Positions 1 to 12,303 of a stretch of DNA of 64,000 bases are shown here, piece after piece. The stretch is from assembly GCA_018340805.1 (NCBI GenBank), contig JACMZG010000008.1:30393847-30457846 (forward strand), written 5' to 3'. Under the pieces are notes generated by a model, which was given only the letters and a program-made list of their open reading frames with translations, had not been told where the DNA came from and ran no database searches. The stretch comes from Microvelia longipes. Lineage: Eukaryota > Arthropoda > Insecta > Hemiptera > Veliidae. The translations under genes and the position numbers were made by a program. Every line of letters starts with the position of its first letter. Within the stretch, counting starts at the first letter, position 1.

Positions 1-205
1 AAAATTCGTGCCAAATTTCAATCGATCGCAATATTTTTCCGCGTTTTATGATCATAGGAATTTTTTTATCAGTCATTATTGTGGGTTAATGACGTAAAAA
101 ATATTGTTAAGATTGCACAACTAGACTTAAAGATTGGTTTTTGTAGTTTCAAGTCTCAAGCATAAAATACGCTGGGAAGTAACGATGATAAATCCCAAAG
201 TTATA
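1..205 (+). repeat. Fragment of the 5S-family body at the window edge
   Basis: The stretch CGTGCCAAATTTCAATCGAT through GGGTTAATGACGT and CTACGATGATAA-like sequence is colinear with about 25595-25790 of the full copy. The 5' part would lie before the window. Confidence 0.5.
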
Positions 206-1039
206 AATGAGGGAATGCCTCAGCTCTTTGACCACATTTTTTTTCTGTCGTATTACCTTTTGCTTTATTATTATTTGTTGTACCATAAGATTTTCCTAAG
301 TATTTAGCGAATGTTTATCCTCTCGCCTCAAAAGTCTGGACCGAGGGTCTACTGAGCTCGCCGTGATCCCTTAAAGGCTACTACTTAGTATACCAACTGA
401 TTAGGATAGTAAGACAATACACATTGGAGGGAGGCGATATTTTTCTTAACTAGCTTTCCACCCTTTATCACCAATAAACTAAGGGTTAAAGATTGTTATA
501 GAGGTTGTCGATCTAGAGGTATATATATATATATATATAATATATATATATATAATATATATATATATATAATATAAATTTAGACACATATTTTGGTGCA
601 GGGAAATAACAATTTAGATAGTTTTATAAAATTTGAATTTTCAAAATTTGGAATGTAGCTCTTGTATGAATAATTTAACAAGGTTTACTAAAGCGGATGC
701 AACAAAGCCCGTTAAGCAGGTAATAAATGTGAAACTATAAAATTCCAGGAGCAAGAAATGTAATGAGCGTTCAGTAAATAAATTTACGACATCCAGGCCA
801 TCGATGGGATAGATGATAAAAATACTGACAGAGAATAACCCTTCAAAAAGGGCTTAACGAAAAAAAGTCAAATAGAAATAAATAAATAAAAGAAAGACGG
901 CAAAACGGCGATTGAATGGAGACCCATTTGATATGTAAGGGTTGGCACAGCGGAGGTTCATTTAAAGAAAAATAACAGCAACTTTACAAAGCAGCAACAA
1001 AACTGACCCAAAGAACGATAAAAGGGTATAAAACATCCT
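206..1039. other. AT-rich non-coding, apart from one TA tract
   Basis: No splice-bounded ORF or clear repeat seen besides the TA microsatellite near 520. Confidence 0.5.
520..577. repeat. TA microsatellite
   Basis: Interrupted (AT)n tract with TAATAT joints. Confidence 0.9.
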
Positions 1040-1740
1040 ACAGGCAGAGAGAGATACGGAATGGGTTGAAAAAAGAAGCCAGAAATCTAAAAAATAAAAT
1101 ATAGGGTATAAGAGAGGAAAAAAGCAACTTGATTTAATACGAAAGGTACAGTACGATCCTGGGAAAAGGTAGTATGAATTGGGAAGGAAAAAAGAATGTA
1201 AATAAAACTAAGGACTTCGAAACGGTAGGTCCCGACAACCGAAAGGAAAAGGAAAAAGGGGTCCCTTGGAATCGATATAGAAGAGGACGTTATACGAGAA
1301 AAGTAAAGACTGCGAGGGAATCTAAAAAGAGACGGAATGAGTGAGTAAATGTTTCAGCCCGAAGGGACACAACAAAAGGATGAGTGTTCAGCCGGCTGGA
1401 AACAGGGATACAGCTGAGCAATGCGGGGGAGGAGTTTTAAGCTTACGTGTGCACATGGAAGTAAAGAGTCACAGGCTTTATGTTCAGCCCCATCAAGGTT
1501 TTACTGTTACTTCCCCTTTGAGTCGGTATGGAATAGGAAACTCAACCGAACCCTACAACACTACTAGACCCTGAGGGTTCCGAGAAAACAAGCGACAACA
1601 TACGAGGCACCCCATCGGCATCTTTCTATAGCACCCCAAGGGAACCCTACAGAACCCTAATACAAAAGCCTTTTCCCTTCCCTTCCTTGTCAGGGACAAC
1701 TCTAAGCGTTCTACACCCCGTCTCATTTTACCTTTAGCTT
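1040..1740. other. GC-elevated stretch with purine-to-pyrimidine switch, function unknown
   Basis: From about 1040 to 1350 the + strand is strongly purine-rich (GA/AAGG tracts); from about 1560 to 1740 it is C/T-rich, with a GC-elevated middle. A 77-codon + ORF (1341-1574) lies in it, but it has no splice sites, no recognisable domain and no start context, so I do not call it a gene. The layout is like the islands at 20.3-21.5 and 42.0-42.3 kb. It could be an exon or UTR missed by eye, a promoter, or a decayed repeat. Confidence 0.3.
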
Positions 1741-3775
1741 TAACATTCCACCGATTTGATTAAAATATTAATTATAATAAATCAAAGAAACACTGAATGA
1801 GATGGCTGCTCATAGATATTTCAACAAAACATGAGCACTCCAGTGACTTTAGACAATCTAAGAGACTTTTCTGTTCGTTTCATTAACACTAAACAGAGGA
1901 AACCTCCCTTAAGAAACGAAACAGAGCTTATCTAACGAAACGAATTTCACATTCATAAAATGATTCATCAAAAAGAGAAATAAAATCATCAAAAGTTTAT
2001 ATTATAAATACTATTTTAAATTTAAACCAACTAAGTAACTTAATCATACACGAGAAATACATTGAGGGTACCTCTAAAACGAAAACCATTAACTATTCAT
2101 CTAAATTGTTTAGATTAATAATTTTTATTATTTTATTTTAATGATGTCTTTAGTTTAAGTTTTAAGATTGGGTTTTTGAAAATATTTTATTGTATTGTAG
2201 GGCCCTGATGAAGAACTTGTTATGTTGTTGATATGGTTTTTCAAGTAAAGCTGTGTTATTATTCTAACCTCATCCCAAGATTGGCGCAAAGTGTACATAT
2301 TAACTACAGTAAATAATTATTGTTAGTCAGTTAAAAATGAAAACAATACATAAATAGAAGAGTTAGACAAATGAAAAGGACAAAATAAAAAATATTTTAA
2401 TGGTTAGCTTTATAACTGTTTAACGACGCCCAAATTTATGGATCTTAAAAACGCGGACTACGTCTGTTCTTGATAAGTATGAAAACTCAAAGTGGATACA
2501 TACATAATATAAAATTTGACAAGAAAAAATAAATATATGCTAAATATAATATATTGCACAGTTTCAAAGATTAAAAAAACATTTAGACTATCTCTGCAGA
2601 GAAATGTGTTTTCATTGTTAAATAAAAAGTTCATTTAAAACTAAAAGGTCCCAAAAAACATATTAAAAAGTTTGCTATGTCATGCTTCAGAATAAAATTT
2701 TCATAAGAGGTAAAAACACTAAACCTACTACTCCAAGTAGTTACCTTCAATAAATTGAAGGTATAGAAAAAAACATTTTTTTCAAAAAAGGGGACTTTAT
2801 TTTAGTAATAAAGAGGAGAAATATGGACAAGAAGAGATGGAAAATCCTATTACCATGTAACTGAATTTTAATATTACTCTTCATAAAAAAAAAATTAACA
2901 TTGAAAATACTTTTATGTATTTATATTATTTTAGAATAAAATATTCATAGAATAAATATAAATTGAAATTTAATAATGAATAAGAAAATGAAAAGCTTCG
3001 ATAAAATGTACTCATAATCGATTTTGAGAGAAGAGAATTTAGTAGAAATTTTAATTTAGAGTCTGAATCTTATATCTAAAGCTAAATTATAGACTCACTC
3101 TTCTTCCTTTTATGTCTTTAACAGTTATGCACTGATGATGGCCAGTAGCTAGGTTAAAAGCGCTTTGCCAAAAATTTAAATTTAAGGACTGACTTTTGTA
3201 TTTATTATTTTTAATTACGTATGTAATAAATCATGATGATAATAATAAACATTTAATATGATTTAATATGATCTTATTGATATTTAGCTAATTAGATTTT
3301 GGTTTGAATAACAAGGTCGCCTCTTTACTTAGCATTATATTTTTTTAAAAATGTGAGCATAAACAGTGCTTAAGCAACGGACAAATAGAAATTCCAGAAC
3401 AGCCAAAGGGTTGTTTTTACTTACTTTACTTGTTTTTTAGGCACTGTTGATGGCATATTGCCGAAAGTAATAAATTATTTTGCAGAGAGACGTGTTGGTT
3501 TTTGTATATTAAGGTTGTGTTTTGCCGAGAACCTGTTTTGCTACTCTACGGCGCAAAATATTATCCAAAAAAGGGGATAATATTAGATAGGGATCTATCA
3601 AGATTTGATAATTGGTTTATTCAAAGCTCAAGTACACTGTCCTTGTCCAACAAAGCTAATTTTTTAATAACTACCAACATTCCTGTCTTTACTATGATAA
3701 CAATAATTTTTATAGCTTCCCAATTATTTAAATAATACTCGTAGTACAGCCATAAAACACCCAAATCTCTCCACA
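1741..3775. other. AT-rich non-coding stretch
   Basis: Nothing supportable; a 77-codon + ORF at 3502-3735 has no splice context or motif. Confidence 0.5.
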
Positions 3776-4060
3776 AAACGTTTATTAACAAATCCAGAGC
3801 AGGCTTTCGATCTCAACGTCATAAGCAGCGCTGGTGAGATCAGATACCGAGATCAGATCTTTTAGACAGAGTCCGTTGTATGTATAACTGTACAATGATG
3901 TATATGTATAATGATGTATAACTGTATGATGTTGTATAATGGACTGTCCGTTATATGACTTAGACTCATTCTGAGAGACTGAGATTCTACTTAGAATCTC
4001 ACCAGCACTAATGATGATCGTGAGATCGAAAGCCAGTTCTGTTTTTGTTGATAAACGTTT
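3776..4060. mobile_element. Foldback/MITE-like element with about 65-bp imperfect inverted repeats
   Basis: The left arm, AAACGTTTATTAACAAATCC through GGCTTTCGATCTCA to GCTGGTGAGAT, is matched in reverse complement by the right arm ending GTTGATAAACGTTT, with small gaps. The middle is a tandem of GTATAACTGTA/ATGATGTATA units. There is no ORF. Similar arms occur in non-autonomous DNA transposons. Confidence 0.6.
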
Positions 4061-4181
4061 GGTGAAGATAACTATTTTTTACTGTATTAAATTACTCCAT
4101 TACTCAGCTTCATTGAAATAATACTTTAAGTACTTTATCGAATAGAGTTGACCTTATCAATTGTGCAAAAACAATGTGTGG

Positions 4182-4360
4182 AATAGTATATTATGTTACT
4201 AGGCAGCAAAATGGAATTTTGCAGACGAGTTTTATAAATTTGCCCCCGAGCCGAAGGCGAGGGCGGGCTATGGAAATTACCTGCAGAGGCGTAAGCCGGC
4301 AGGTAATTAATTGCACGAGTCTGCAATGTTTCCTCTGCTGCATAGTAGCATATACTATTT
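4182..4360. mobile_element. Foldback element with nested hairpins and a GC-rich core
   Basis: The outer arms (AATAGTATATTATGTTACTA and its imperfect complement TAGTAGCATATACTATT) are about 46 bp. Inside are GCCCCCGAGCCGAAGGCGAG (a self-complementary core) and the hairpin ATTACCTGC..GCAGGTAAT (4272-4309). The short ORFs on both strands here follow from the symmetry and are not genes. Confidence 0.55.
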
Positions 4361-5439
4361 TATCTACTAACGGCAGAAAAAAACAAGAGATTATTTTAAA
4401 TACTTGCTGTGAGATTTTACAGGCAGTAAAGACTGCTTTGAAGTAGATGCAACGCTGACAATTCAGGTGGAGTGTGGTCCAATAACTCGTCATTGTCAAA
4501 AATGTTTGTATCTTTATTCATTCACTGTTGTTCTCACTCATTATGTTTTAGTAACTTAACTTAAGTTTACAGATTTAGTTTTTGATAACGTTCTATTTTT
4601 GTAACTTTATATACTTAAAACTAAATATAACAATGAAATACAAAATCTGACGACTTAAACATTAAAAAATCTGTCGATTCATAAACAGCTGGTAAATAAT
4701 TTAATTTAATGCCAAAATTATCAGTGTTGCCAATTTGTTTCCAAAACATTATATATTATTAGATAAACAAATGTTAAATGTTAAACATTTAATATAATAT
4801 CGTAATTTTAAGTAACAATAAAGAAAGTTACATACTAGAAACAAGCTAGAATAAATCATAGTTTACAAAATAAAACAATACCGAAATTCACGCAATAATT
4901 TGTAAAATAATAACCTCCGCTCGTTCATTTTCCCGCCTAGGGAGTTTTGACTTGTTTCCCATGTTATTTAAATGAGCCATAACTCCCTAGTACTTTTTTC
5001 ATTACCAAAACATTTTGCGTACTGTTTTGAACATTTTGCGTACTGTTTTAAAATATTTCCCGTATTGTTTGACAGTGTAGGTAAAATGACATTTTGCAGC
5101 TTAAAAACAGTCCAGTAATGGCTAATTTTGCTGCCGTGAGTAGATAAAAGATTTTATTGGTCCGCTATCTCGAGTTTTGTGCGAGCATCAAATTCGTATC
5201 ACTTATAAAGGGTTTACGGCTTTGATATGGTCATTTATTACAATTACTGTTGGTCCGATTAACATTAAAAAAACAATTCTCTTTTAGGTTGCCACTACTC
5301 TAATGTAAGTATGACGCTTAGTGACAACATAGTTGTAAATAACGTAGTACTTAAAAGCTGGTCTAAATAATGTTTTGGAAGCTTAATATTTTAATAGAGA
5401 ATAAACTTACGACATGATGAAACTTGTTAAATATATGCT
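4361..5439. other. AT-rich non-coding, presumed intron
   Basis: Contains a near-tandem ACATTTTGCGTACTGTTTT doublet around 5010-5055. Nothing else stands out. Confidence 0.5.
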
Positions 5440-5475
5440 GGTTACTTACCTGAAACAAAGAAATAGATAAACATT
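5440..5475 (-). promoter_or_regulatory. Recursive splice site (zero-length exon) in a long minus-strand intron
   Basis: The minus strand reads TCTATTTCTTTGTTTCAG|GTAAGTAACC, with the junction between 5450 and 5449. This is a full acceptor (pyrimidine tract plus CAG) fused to a consensus donor (GTAAGT), the arrangement used for stepwise removal of very long introns in Drosophila. It lies about 19.5 kb downstream of the 25.0 kb exon on the same strand. No open coding exon follows it. Its function is inferred; the motif itself is seen directly. Confidence 0.55.
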
Positions 5476-5569
5476 AAGGAATTTGTTAAAGTATATAAAA
5501 TTATCAAATTATACAAAATTTTATTTAAATAAATCTTTTCAAACATTTTAAAAAATTCAGCAGCTATGT

Positions 5570-6055
5570 CTGCTAACGCTCATATTATTGTCAAGCTTAA
5601 GATTACGCGCTTAGTCAAAGTTGATCCGCGCGGTGTTTCATAATTGCAGATATCCATAAAAGTATCCGAATTGCGGACAAAAATGATTGGATCCAGTGAA
5701 ATATAGCTGATATGAATTTTGACAGGTAAGTCATGATGTTAAGACCAAAAAAGCCTAAAAAACAACACCGGTCATACTTGGCAGTTTACTAATTAATTTC
5801 AATCCTTTGAACGAATAATAGCATTAAACCTCAAAGTCGTAGTGGATTTCGGTGTTGTAAGTCTGATTTTGAAGTTTCAACTCTTAGTAAATACACACCG
5901 TGAGTTATCAGTGACACAAACATTATTAGGAAAACGTCTCTAACTCAAAACGTCATAAAAGTTCCTGAAACGGATAATTATGATGAAACTTGCGTTTCGG
6001 AAAAGTAAACACAATACTTTTCTTCTATATCTATAGAAGTGGGTGAGGAAACAAA
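5570..6055 (+). repeat. 5S-family-related repeat, subfamily with AACACAATACTTTTC end
   Basis: The 3' end carries CTGAAACGGATAATTATGAT, then AACACAATACTTTTCTTC and GTGGGTGAGGAAAC. The same order occurs near 38.5 and 55.9 kb. The 5' boundary is uncertain, and no 5S segment is visible in this copy. Confidence 0.45.
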
Positions 6056-7104
6056 ACGTGTATATCCAGTGATACAGCTAAAACGGATTTTGACCTGTAA
6101 GTTATGCACTGTGTACTTGGGAAAATCAAGTCTCTGTATTAATTTAAAAGAATAATATAAGTAAGGATGTTTATTTATAAGGTCAATGCACTTAATTGTA
6201 TAAACAAAGCGAACATATACAAACACCACCTTCATACTTAAAATTCTATTTCGAATATCCAACACGACAAAAATATTGAGTAGGTTATGTACGTTATCAC
6301 TCATGTAATTGATAACAGGAAATGGCTATTAAACAAAAAAAAGATAATTAAAAAGAAAAAAAAAATTTAATTCGTATTAGATTAAATAAAAATAAAGAGT
6401 AGGTCATGGTTAAAGGTTGAATGGCCTTGATCACGTCATTGTTATAAAGCAAATCAATCTGGTGAGCTCTTCTATCTATGTTTATAGGAAACAGCTGTTA
6501 AACAAGTTAAAGTTTATAAGAGCGAGATAGAAAGCCTACAAAGCCTACAGAGAAACAAAGATAAACGACTTTTATACAAACGCTTAATAGATACCTCCCC
6601 TATAATGGAGCAGTAAGAGAGTAATTAAGTTAATTCAAAACCTTTAAACAATTAGCATACTCAAACAATATTAAACACTGTGTAGGTCAGAACGGAGGGA
6701 AACTTGTTTAAAGATGTGGTCAATCTCAATTAAAGAGGGATATTTATTAGCAAAAGTCATTGATTAAGTCGAGATAGATATCTCAACTAAGGGATGACAA
6801 TGCACTCTTACGTATGTATGGAATTGTTACTAAAAAAATATTGTAATAAATATTAGGGTCATGTCTATTTTAAGTATGCAAGTATCACGAGTGAATGTAA
6901 ATAGAAAAAAAACTTTGGGGAAAACGTGAAAGTGATATATGAAATTAAAAAATGTGTATTCGCAAATCAAACTTGGCTAGAGCGCAACACTGGATGTTGA
7001 TAACATAGATAGCAGTAGGGTGAAAATTCCTAAAGGTTCTTATGAAAATAAGTTGATTTTATCTCATTTTTGACGACTTTGATTTTTATTTATCAACTTT
7101 AATT
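6056..7104. other. AT-rich non-coding, presumed intron
   Basis: No ORF with splice sites and no clear repeat boundary seen. Confidence 0.5.
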
Positions 7105-7170
7105 TTTACTTTTCCTCATTTCGATGTGATGAGGGAAAGAGTTCCGAGGTACCCCGTACCCGATTTTTTT
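7105..7170 (-). repeat. Collapsed 5S-family element, both ends joined
   Basis: The terminal sequence TTTTTACTTTTCCTCATTT is joined almost directly to CGATGTGATGAGGGAAAGA and then GTTCCGAGGTACCCCGTACC. In full copies these lie 600-1000 bp apart at opposite ends. The remnant looks like an internal deletion between the inverted-complement ends. Confidence 0.5.
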
Positions 7171-8189
7171 GTTTAATTTATTTAAGTGCTTGATTTACTT
7201 AAGTGCTGAAACTTAATGAGTTTTGTGGCAGAAATTTGTAACTAATAAAGCTAAGTTTTGATCTCTGTATTTGTGACAAGACATTTATAAGATACAGGTA
7301 AGGCCCAAAGATGGGAAGTAAAAATAGCAGTACAAATTTATAAGACAAATTCCATATAGGTACATTAAATTGCAGAATATAGACTATTTTTCAGGAGATA
7401 GTCAGCCAATCAGAAAATTCGACTAAGAAGTAATAGGCTTCACTGAAGAGTAAATAAATCAGCAACATATTTCAATAACACAATGATTTCCAGTATGGCA
7501 CTGACAATACTAAAATTCCACCGACATGCAGAGCCAAATAGACTACTAATGCACCTCTACATATAAATATACCCTATTTCTGTTTCAATTTGTTTCAACA
7601 TCAAATGTTTTGATTGTAGAAATAATCAATGATATTTTATTAACTTATTTATAAACTCAAATCCCATTACGTTTTATGTTGACAAATAAATACGACATTT
7701 TTGCACAATATTTAAATTTAACTTTTGTAATCAATATATACAACCTACATAAATGTACGATAAACGAACTTATGAAACAAATCAGTTAATTCATTCCACA
7801 ATTTCAAAGAGAAAAAATAAACATAAATTTATTTTCTCCTTTATCATTCGTTTAAATTATTCATATAAGAGTTTTTAAACGAGCTTAACGTTTAGTAAAG
7901 AGAGGGCTTGTATCTCTTCAAAACTTCTAAACGGAGTTCAAACACTGTCATGATCTCATCAAAGAGAAGATGGGTTTTTTTGGCGAAGTTTTTATACAGC
8001 TTTGACTTTGATAGAGTATGTCAAGGGTTGAAAGTAAAGGGAAGCCTAACCCTTTACTTTCATACTACGCTATAAACTAAAATAACAACTTCATTATTTA
8101 TAAATACTCCAAATGCAATGTAATTTTCTATTTTTTGAGTCATGAAAGAAATACATTTTTAAACAAGATAATTATACTTATAAAAAATT

Positions 8190-8520
8190 AGGTACGGGGT
8201 ACCTCAATCGAGCAAAAGTTCCGATGTGAACTTTTCCTCACATCGGATTCGCTACGCTCATCCTCACATGTTCCAACTCGCTTCGCTCATCTCCATAATA
8301 TACAAATCGCCAACCTTACACTGCAATATGTCTTTGGAGTAGCTTTGTTCGTTCTCAACGATCACCAGACACTGACATCGCGAAGCAGTTTAACTTTTAT
8401 GATCCTACAAAACCCATAGATATACTTGCCGTATTAAACGAAACCTAGTATACTTCTTTATTACATATAGGGGATACAAATGTACCTAATTCCAATTCAA
8501 AGATAATTCCTGTGAACTCA
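8190..8520 (+). repeat. 5S-module repeat, truncated copy
   Basis: The head TAGGTACGGGGTACCTC is followed by AACTTTTCCTCACATCGG, a TCGCTTCGCTC motif and a diverged 5S antisense segment at about 8351-8400 (GATCACCAGACACTGACATC and AGTTTAACTTTTATGATC). The body then fades; no terminal hairpin is found downstream, so the 3' part is lost. An internal inverted repeat, CCGATGTGA/TCACATCGG, lies near the head. Confidence 0.55.
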
Positions 8521-10427
8521 GGGATAACCCTGACAATGAGGATCATGAATATGAAGTCTATCCTATGGGCTAAAAGTAAGTACATATAATTATCTTTAAG
8601 TCCAAGTAAATAGCATCATAGATAGTGTTTAATATAACAAGAAAAAAACAAAGGTGAGAACAACAGACCACCGCGAAGCTAAAAGTCGTAAGCTACACTT
8701 AGATTTTAATGTTAATTATTTATGATACAAAACGAATAAACAAAATATTAGTTACAGTTTGAAAGACAGCTATAGATAACCTGTCTCTCAAGATAAGAAA
8801 CTGTCAAACGGAGATAACATTTATACTATACAAGTCGAGATTTCATGTTAGCTCATTTATGGATATAATCTTGTTTTTGATACGAGATTAAACCTTATGT
8901 AAACACTTAATTTATACCGATGGATGAAATACTTGGCCAACTATAAATTCTAAATATCAATAAAGTATATAAGAAACAAAAGCTATTTAAAATAAAGCGA
9001 AATAGATCATTTCTTTATTGTCGTACTGCAATATTTTGTCTCAGAGTCACAAAGAAAAAAGCACAATATCATCTATATTGACATGGACATCGTCGCAAGA
9101 TTCTTGAGTATATTTTTGTAGGGAGGGAGGGGTTTGTTTTGAATTGATTTTTCATATCAAACTTTAGCCCAGTTAGCTTTACTTTCAGCGAATTGCCTTC
9201 AGAAAAAAACCGCTAATGTTTGATTGTTTTAGAAGCCAGACTGCAATTTTAAGACAACGAAAACTTTTAAGACAACTGCAATTCTATGATAACAAAGATG
9301 CACTCAGTTCTTCCAGTGAGAACACAGATTTTCCCCCTCTCCCAAAGTACCATAAAACTAATATAATTTTAAATTTATTTGAGCACTTTCTTACACTGGG
9401 CGTATCATGAAAATTAAGAAGCAAACCTTATTCCAGATATCTAGAGCAATAATAATAAATTACGTAAATTACACCAGTTTAATCGCAATCTTATAATATT
9501 AAACCGAACATGAAAATTTAAAGTACGGGAAGTAATATAATCATTTACTTCCTTTCCCTAAGTAATTGCACTAAATATCACCTAAAGCAATATAATTTGA
9601 CCTATAGTATTTTAAATATATTTTAACACTACACTTAAGTAAAGCCTACTGACACTTCAAGTAAGTAATAATAAGTCTCTAGAATGGGTAAAGTAATTTA
9701 CTTAAAAATCTATTATATTCAAACTTAAAGCTGTTTTCATACAAAATAATAGACAACTTATATCTATTTTTATAAAATAAAAAAGGGATAATCATATTTA
9801 ATCACGATAGAAGCGAAAAAAAGACAAAAAGTTATAAATAAAAAAACAATTTAGAATATGGGTTCAGGGACGAGGTCAAAGAGGAGAGAGAGCGCACGTA
9901 ATTCAACAACAAAACATTCTTAACACTATTATTATATAGAGAGTAACAGAAATAAAAAAAATACAATATTTACTAAAAATATTATGTTAGAGCAAGAGAG
10001 AAAGAGACATGAGACAGAATATGTCTAGTGCTTTCATTGCTTTTATTTTGAATGATCTCATATCATACGGAAAAGAAATAACTTTGAAACATTAATATGT
10101 CTAAGTGCCAAAAATATTTTCAAATCATTTATTTAAAGCTACGAATTTCATTTATTATATTTGAATAATCCATCTGATATATGACCAAATGGATATGGCA
10201 GATGACAGACTAGTTTTAAGCAAAGTTTTAAACATAGTTTTAATTAGATGAGTAAGGGCTACTACTTTTTTAATATGCTTAGGTTTTTTATTTGTTTAGT
10301 AGGTATAAAACTACAGTTTGACTAGGATAATTTATTTTATTGATTTATTTAAACTGTCGAAATTGAGCAAAAGTCTCCTCTTCCATAATTAGTAAGTGTA
10401 AGAAATTTACATTATATATATATATAT

Positions 10428-10458
<31 letters not shown>

Positions 10459-11672
10459 ATTTATATATATATATATATATTATTTATATATATAATACAC
10501 ACACACACAATTATATATATTTTGATTGGCAATTATTGTAATTTGACAAATTTCATAGCAGCAAATGATTATTACAGCAAAGATATTTATCTTGTCAGCT
10601 ATCTTAAACTTAACATATTCGGACAGTTTATAATCTACCAATCAATTCAAGATAAAATAAAAATGTATTATTATATTTTATTATTTAATTAATTGCCTTT
10701 AGAGCAGTCATAATAGACAATAATAATAGCACACATAGACACAATAATAGCAAGCTTAGCACATTATACATATTGTTAATAATAACAACAAAATCAGAAA
10801 AAATATAAAATATCCAAAACTCTAAAAAGTATACTCAGGAAACGAATGCTTTAAAATGCATCATTTCCTTAAATAAAGAAAATCAAACAGCAAACAATTG
10901 TTTTATTCAAACCACTTTCTGTTGTGGTAGGCTTTTTAAATCACTTATTCTTATTTTAATCTCGTTCCACTAATTCTTATTCCAAGGATTTAACAGAAAA
11001 AAGGGGAAACAGGAGGGGTCTATTTTGTAACTGTTTACAAGAACAAGTGATTAAAGAAGATGATGTTAAAAGACCTAGAAAGAGTGCGATAAAAACAAGA
11101 AGTCTAAACACTTTTATAATTGGCTCTAACTTGAAAATGGTTTTGGGGTAAAAAAGGAAAAATCTATCTCATCAACTCTATCACACGTATTTATTAGAGT
11201 AAAGAAATCTCTTTGTCTGATAAATACTTCCACTACCTTTTCTATCTCCGTCTTAATATGCATTATACTTGCATGAAAAAAAAGAAAAAGAAGATTGTGC
11301 CAAGGTCTTTGACCTACATTTTTTATTTGAAAAAAAAAGATTTTGTTTTTTATATTGTTTACATAGGACAGCTGATTATATACTTTTATCTTTATCTAGC
11401 TTATAGAATCTTTATATAATAGACTCAAAATAAAAACTCAAAGATAAAACAAATTTTCTCCTTTTAGTCGTATTTGTAAAAATGTCTGGAATGCTAACCT
11501 TGACCTTAGACAAATACATTAATATTAATTTATTGTAATTCGTGTTTGTATACACAGAAAGAAGAGAGAAGAAAAAGTGAAAACATTTGGAGGTACGCGG
11601 AAATGAAAACAAATAGTTTAACAGGATAAGGTTTTATAAAGCTGTGTGAAATAACAATTACAGCGAAATATA
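8521..11672. other. AT-rich non-coding, presumed intron
   Basis: Only the TA tract at 10411-10520 stands out. ORFs of 64-68 codons at 9216 and 11213 are A/T-driven and lack any motif. Confidence 0.5.
10411..10520. repeat. TA microsatellite with CA block
   Basis: Interrupted TA repeats ending in ACACACACACAC and more TA. Confidence 0.9.
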
Positions 11673-11803
11673 ATAGTTATTTATGCCATAAGGCTGAGAA
11701 GTGTGTCTTTATGTCACGGCAATTAGATTTACCGACGAGCGAAGCGAGTCGGGAAAAATTGCCAAGACATAAAGACATTCTCAGCCGGATGGCATACACT
11801 ATT
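11673..11803. mobile_element. Foldback element with GAGCGAAGCGA core hairpin
   Basis: The arms of about 45 bp (left TATTTATGCCATAAGGCTGA, GTCTTTATGTCACGGCAATT) pair with the right arm (AATTGCCAAGACATAAAGAC, TCAGCCGGATGGCATA). The loop itself is the near-palindrome CCGACGAGCGAAGCGAGTCG at about 11732-11751. It abuts the inverted-repeat element starting at 11802. Confidence 0.55.
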
Positions 11804-12303
11804 TTTTTTGAGGTAGCACTCATTAAATAAAGCACTCATTAAAAAAAAAATCAAAAAATAGCACTCAATAAACTGCGCTATATACTTAATTGAAAAAAAA
11901 ACGTCCAATTATTATTAACTCCATATTATCGCCGTCATTAAATTCATCCATAGCTTCACACTTTTACTCAAAAATGTAAAAGCTTTACAAATAAACACAC
12001 AAAAATTGACAATTAGAACAACTTTTAAAAACGAAAAAAAATTAGTCTACGAACAAAAACAGAAACAAAATGAACGTTTTTAAAGAAAACTCATGAAGGT
12101 TTTACACAGATGTTTTTTGAACACGCTACATTACAGTAATGGCGGCAACATATGAATTACTTTTACGTCCTAGGAGTTTTTTTTACATTCATTATTGTCC
12201 TCGGAGGTGAAAAGTACTAAATAACCTCCTATAACAATAATGATTGGCTTCTCATCCTAAAAACGGTCCAATAAGTGCTCAATTACGTACTACCTCAAAA
12301 AAA
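11802..12303. mobile_element. Terminal-inverted-repeat element, about 500 bp, with nested internal repeats
   Basis: The left end TTTTTTTGAGGTAGCACTCA is matched by the right end in reverse complement (TTTTTTTGAGGTAGTACGTA). Inside, ATTCATTATTGTCCTCGGAG (near 12190) pairs with the complement of CCTCCTATAACAATAATGAT. It has no transposase ORF and looks like a non-autonomous DNA element. Confidence 0.5.

Noticed and set aside
5705..5725. AG|GTAAGT on the + strand (TTTTGACAGGTAAGTC) as a recursive splice site
   Set aside because: It has no pyrimidine tract and lies within a diverged interspersed repeat, opposite in strand to the supported exons.
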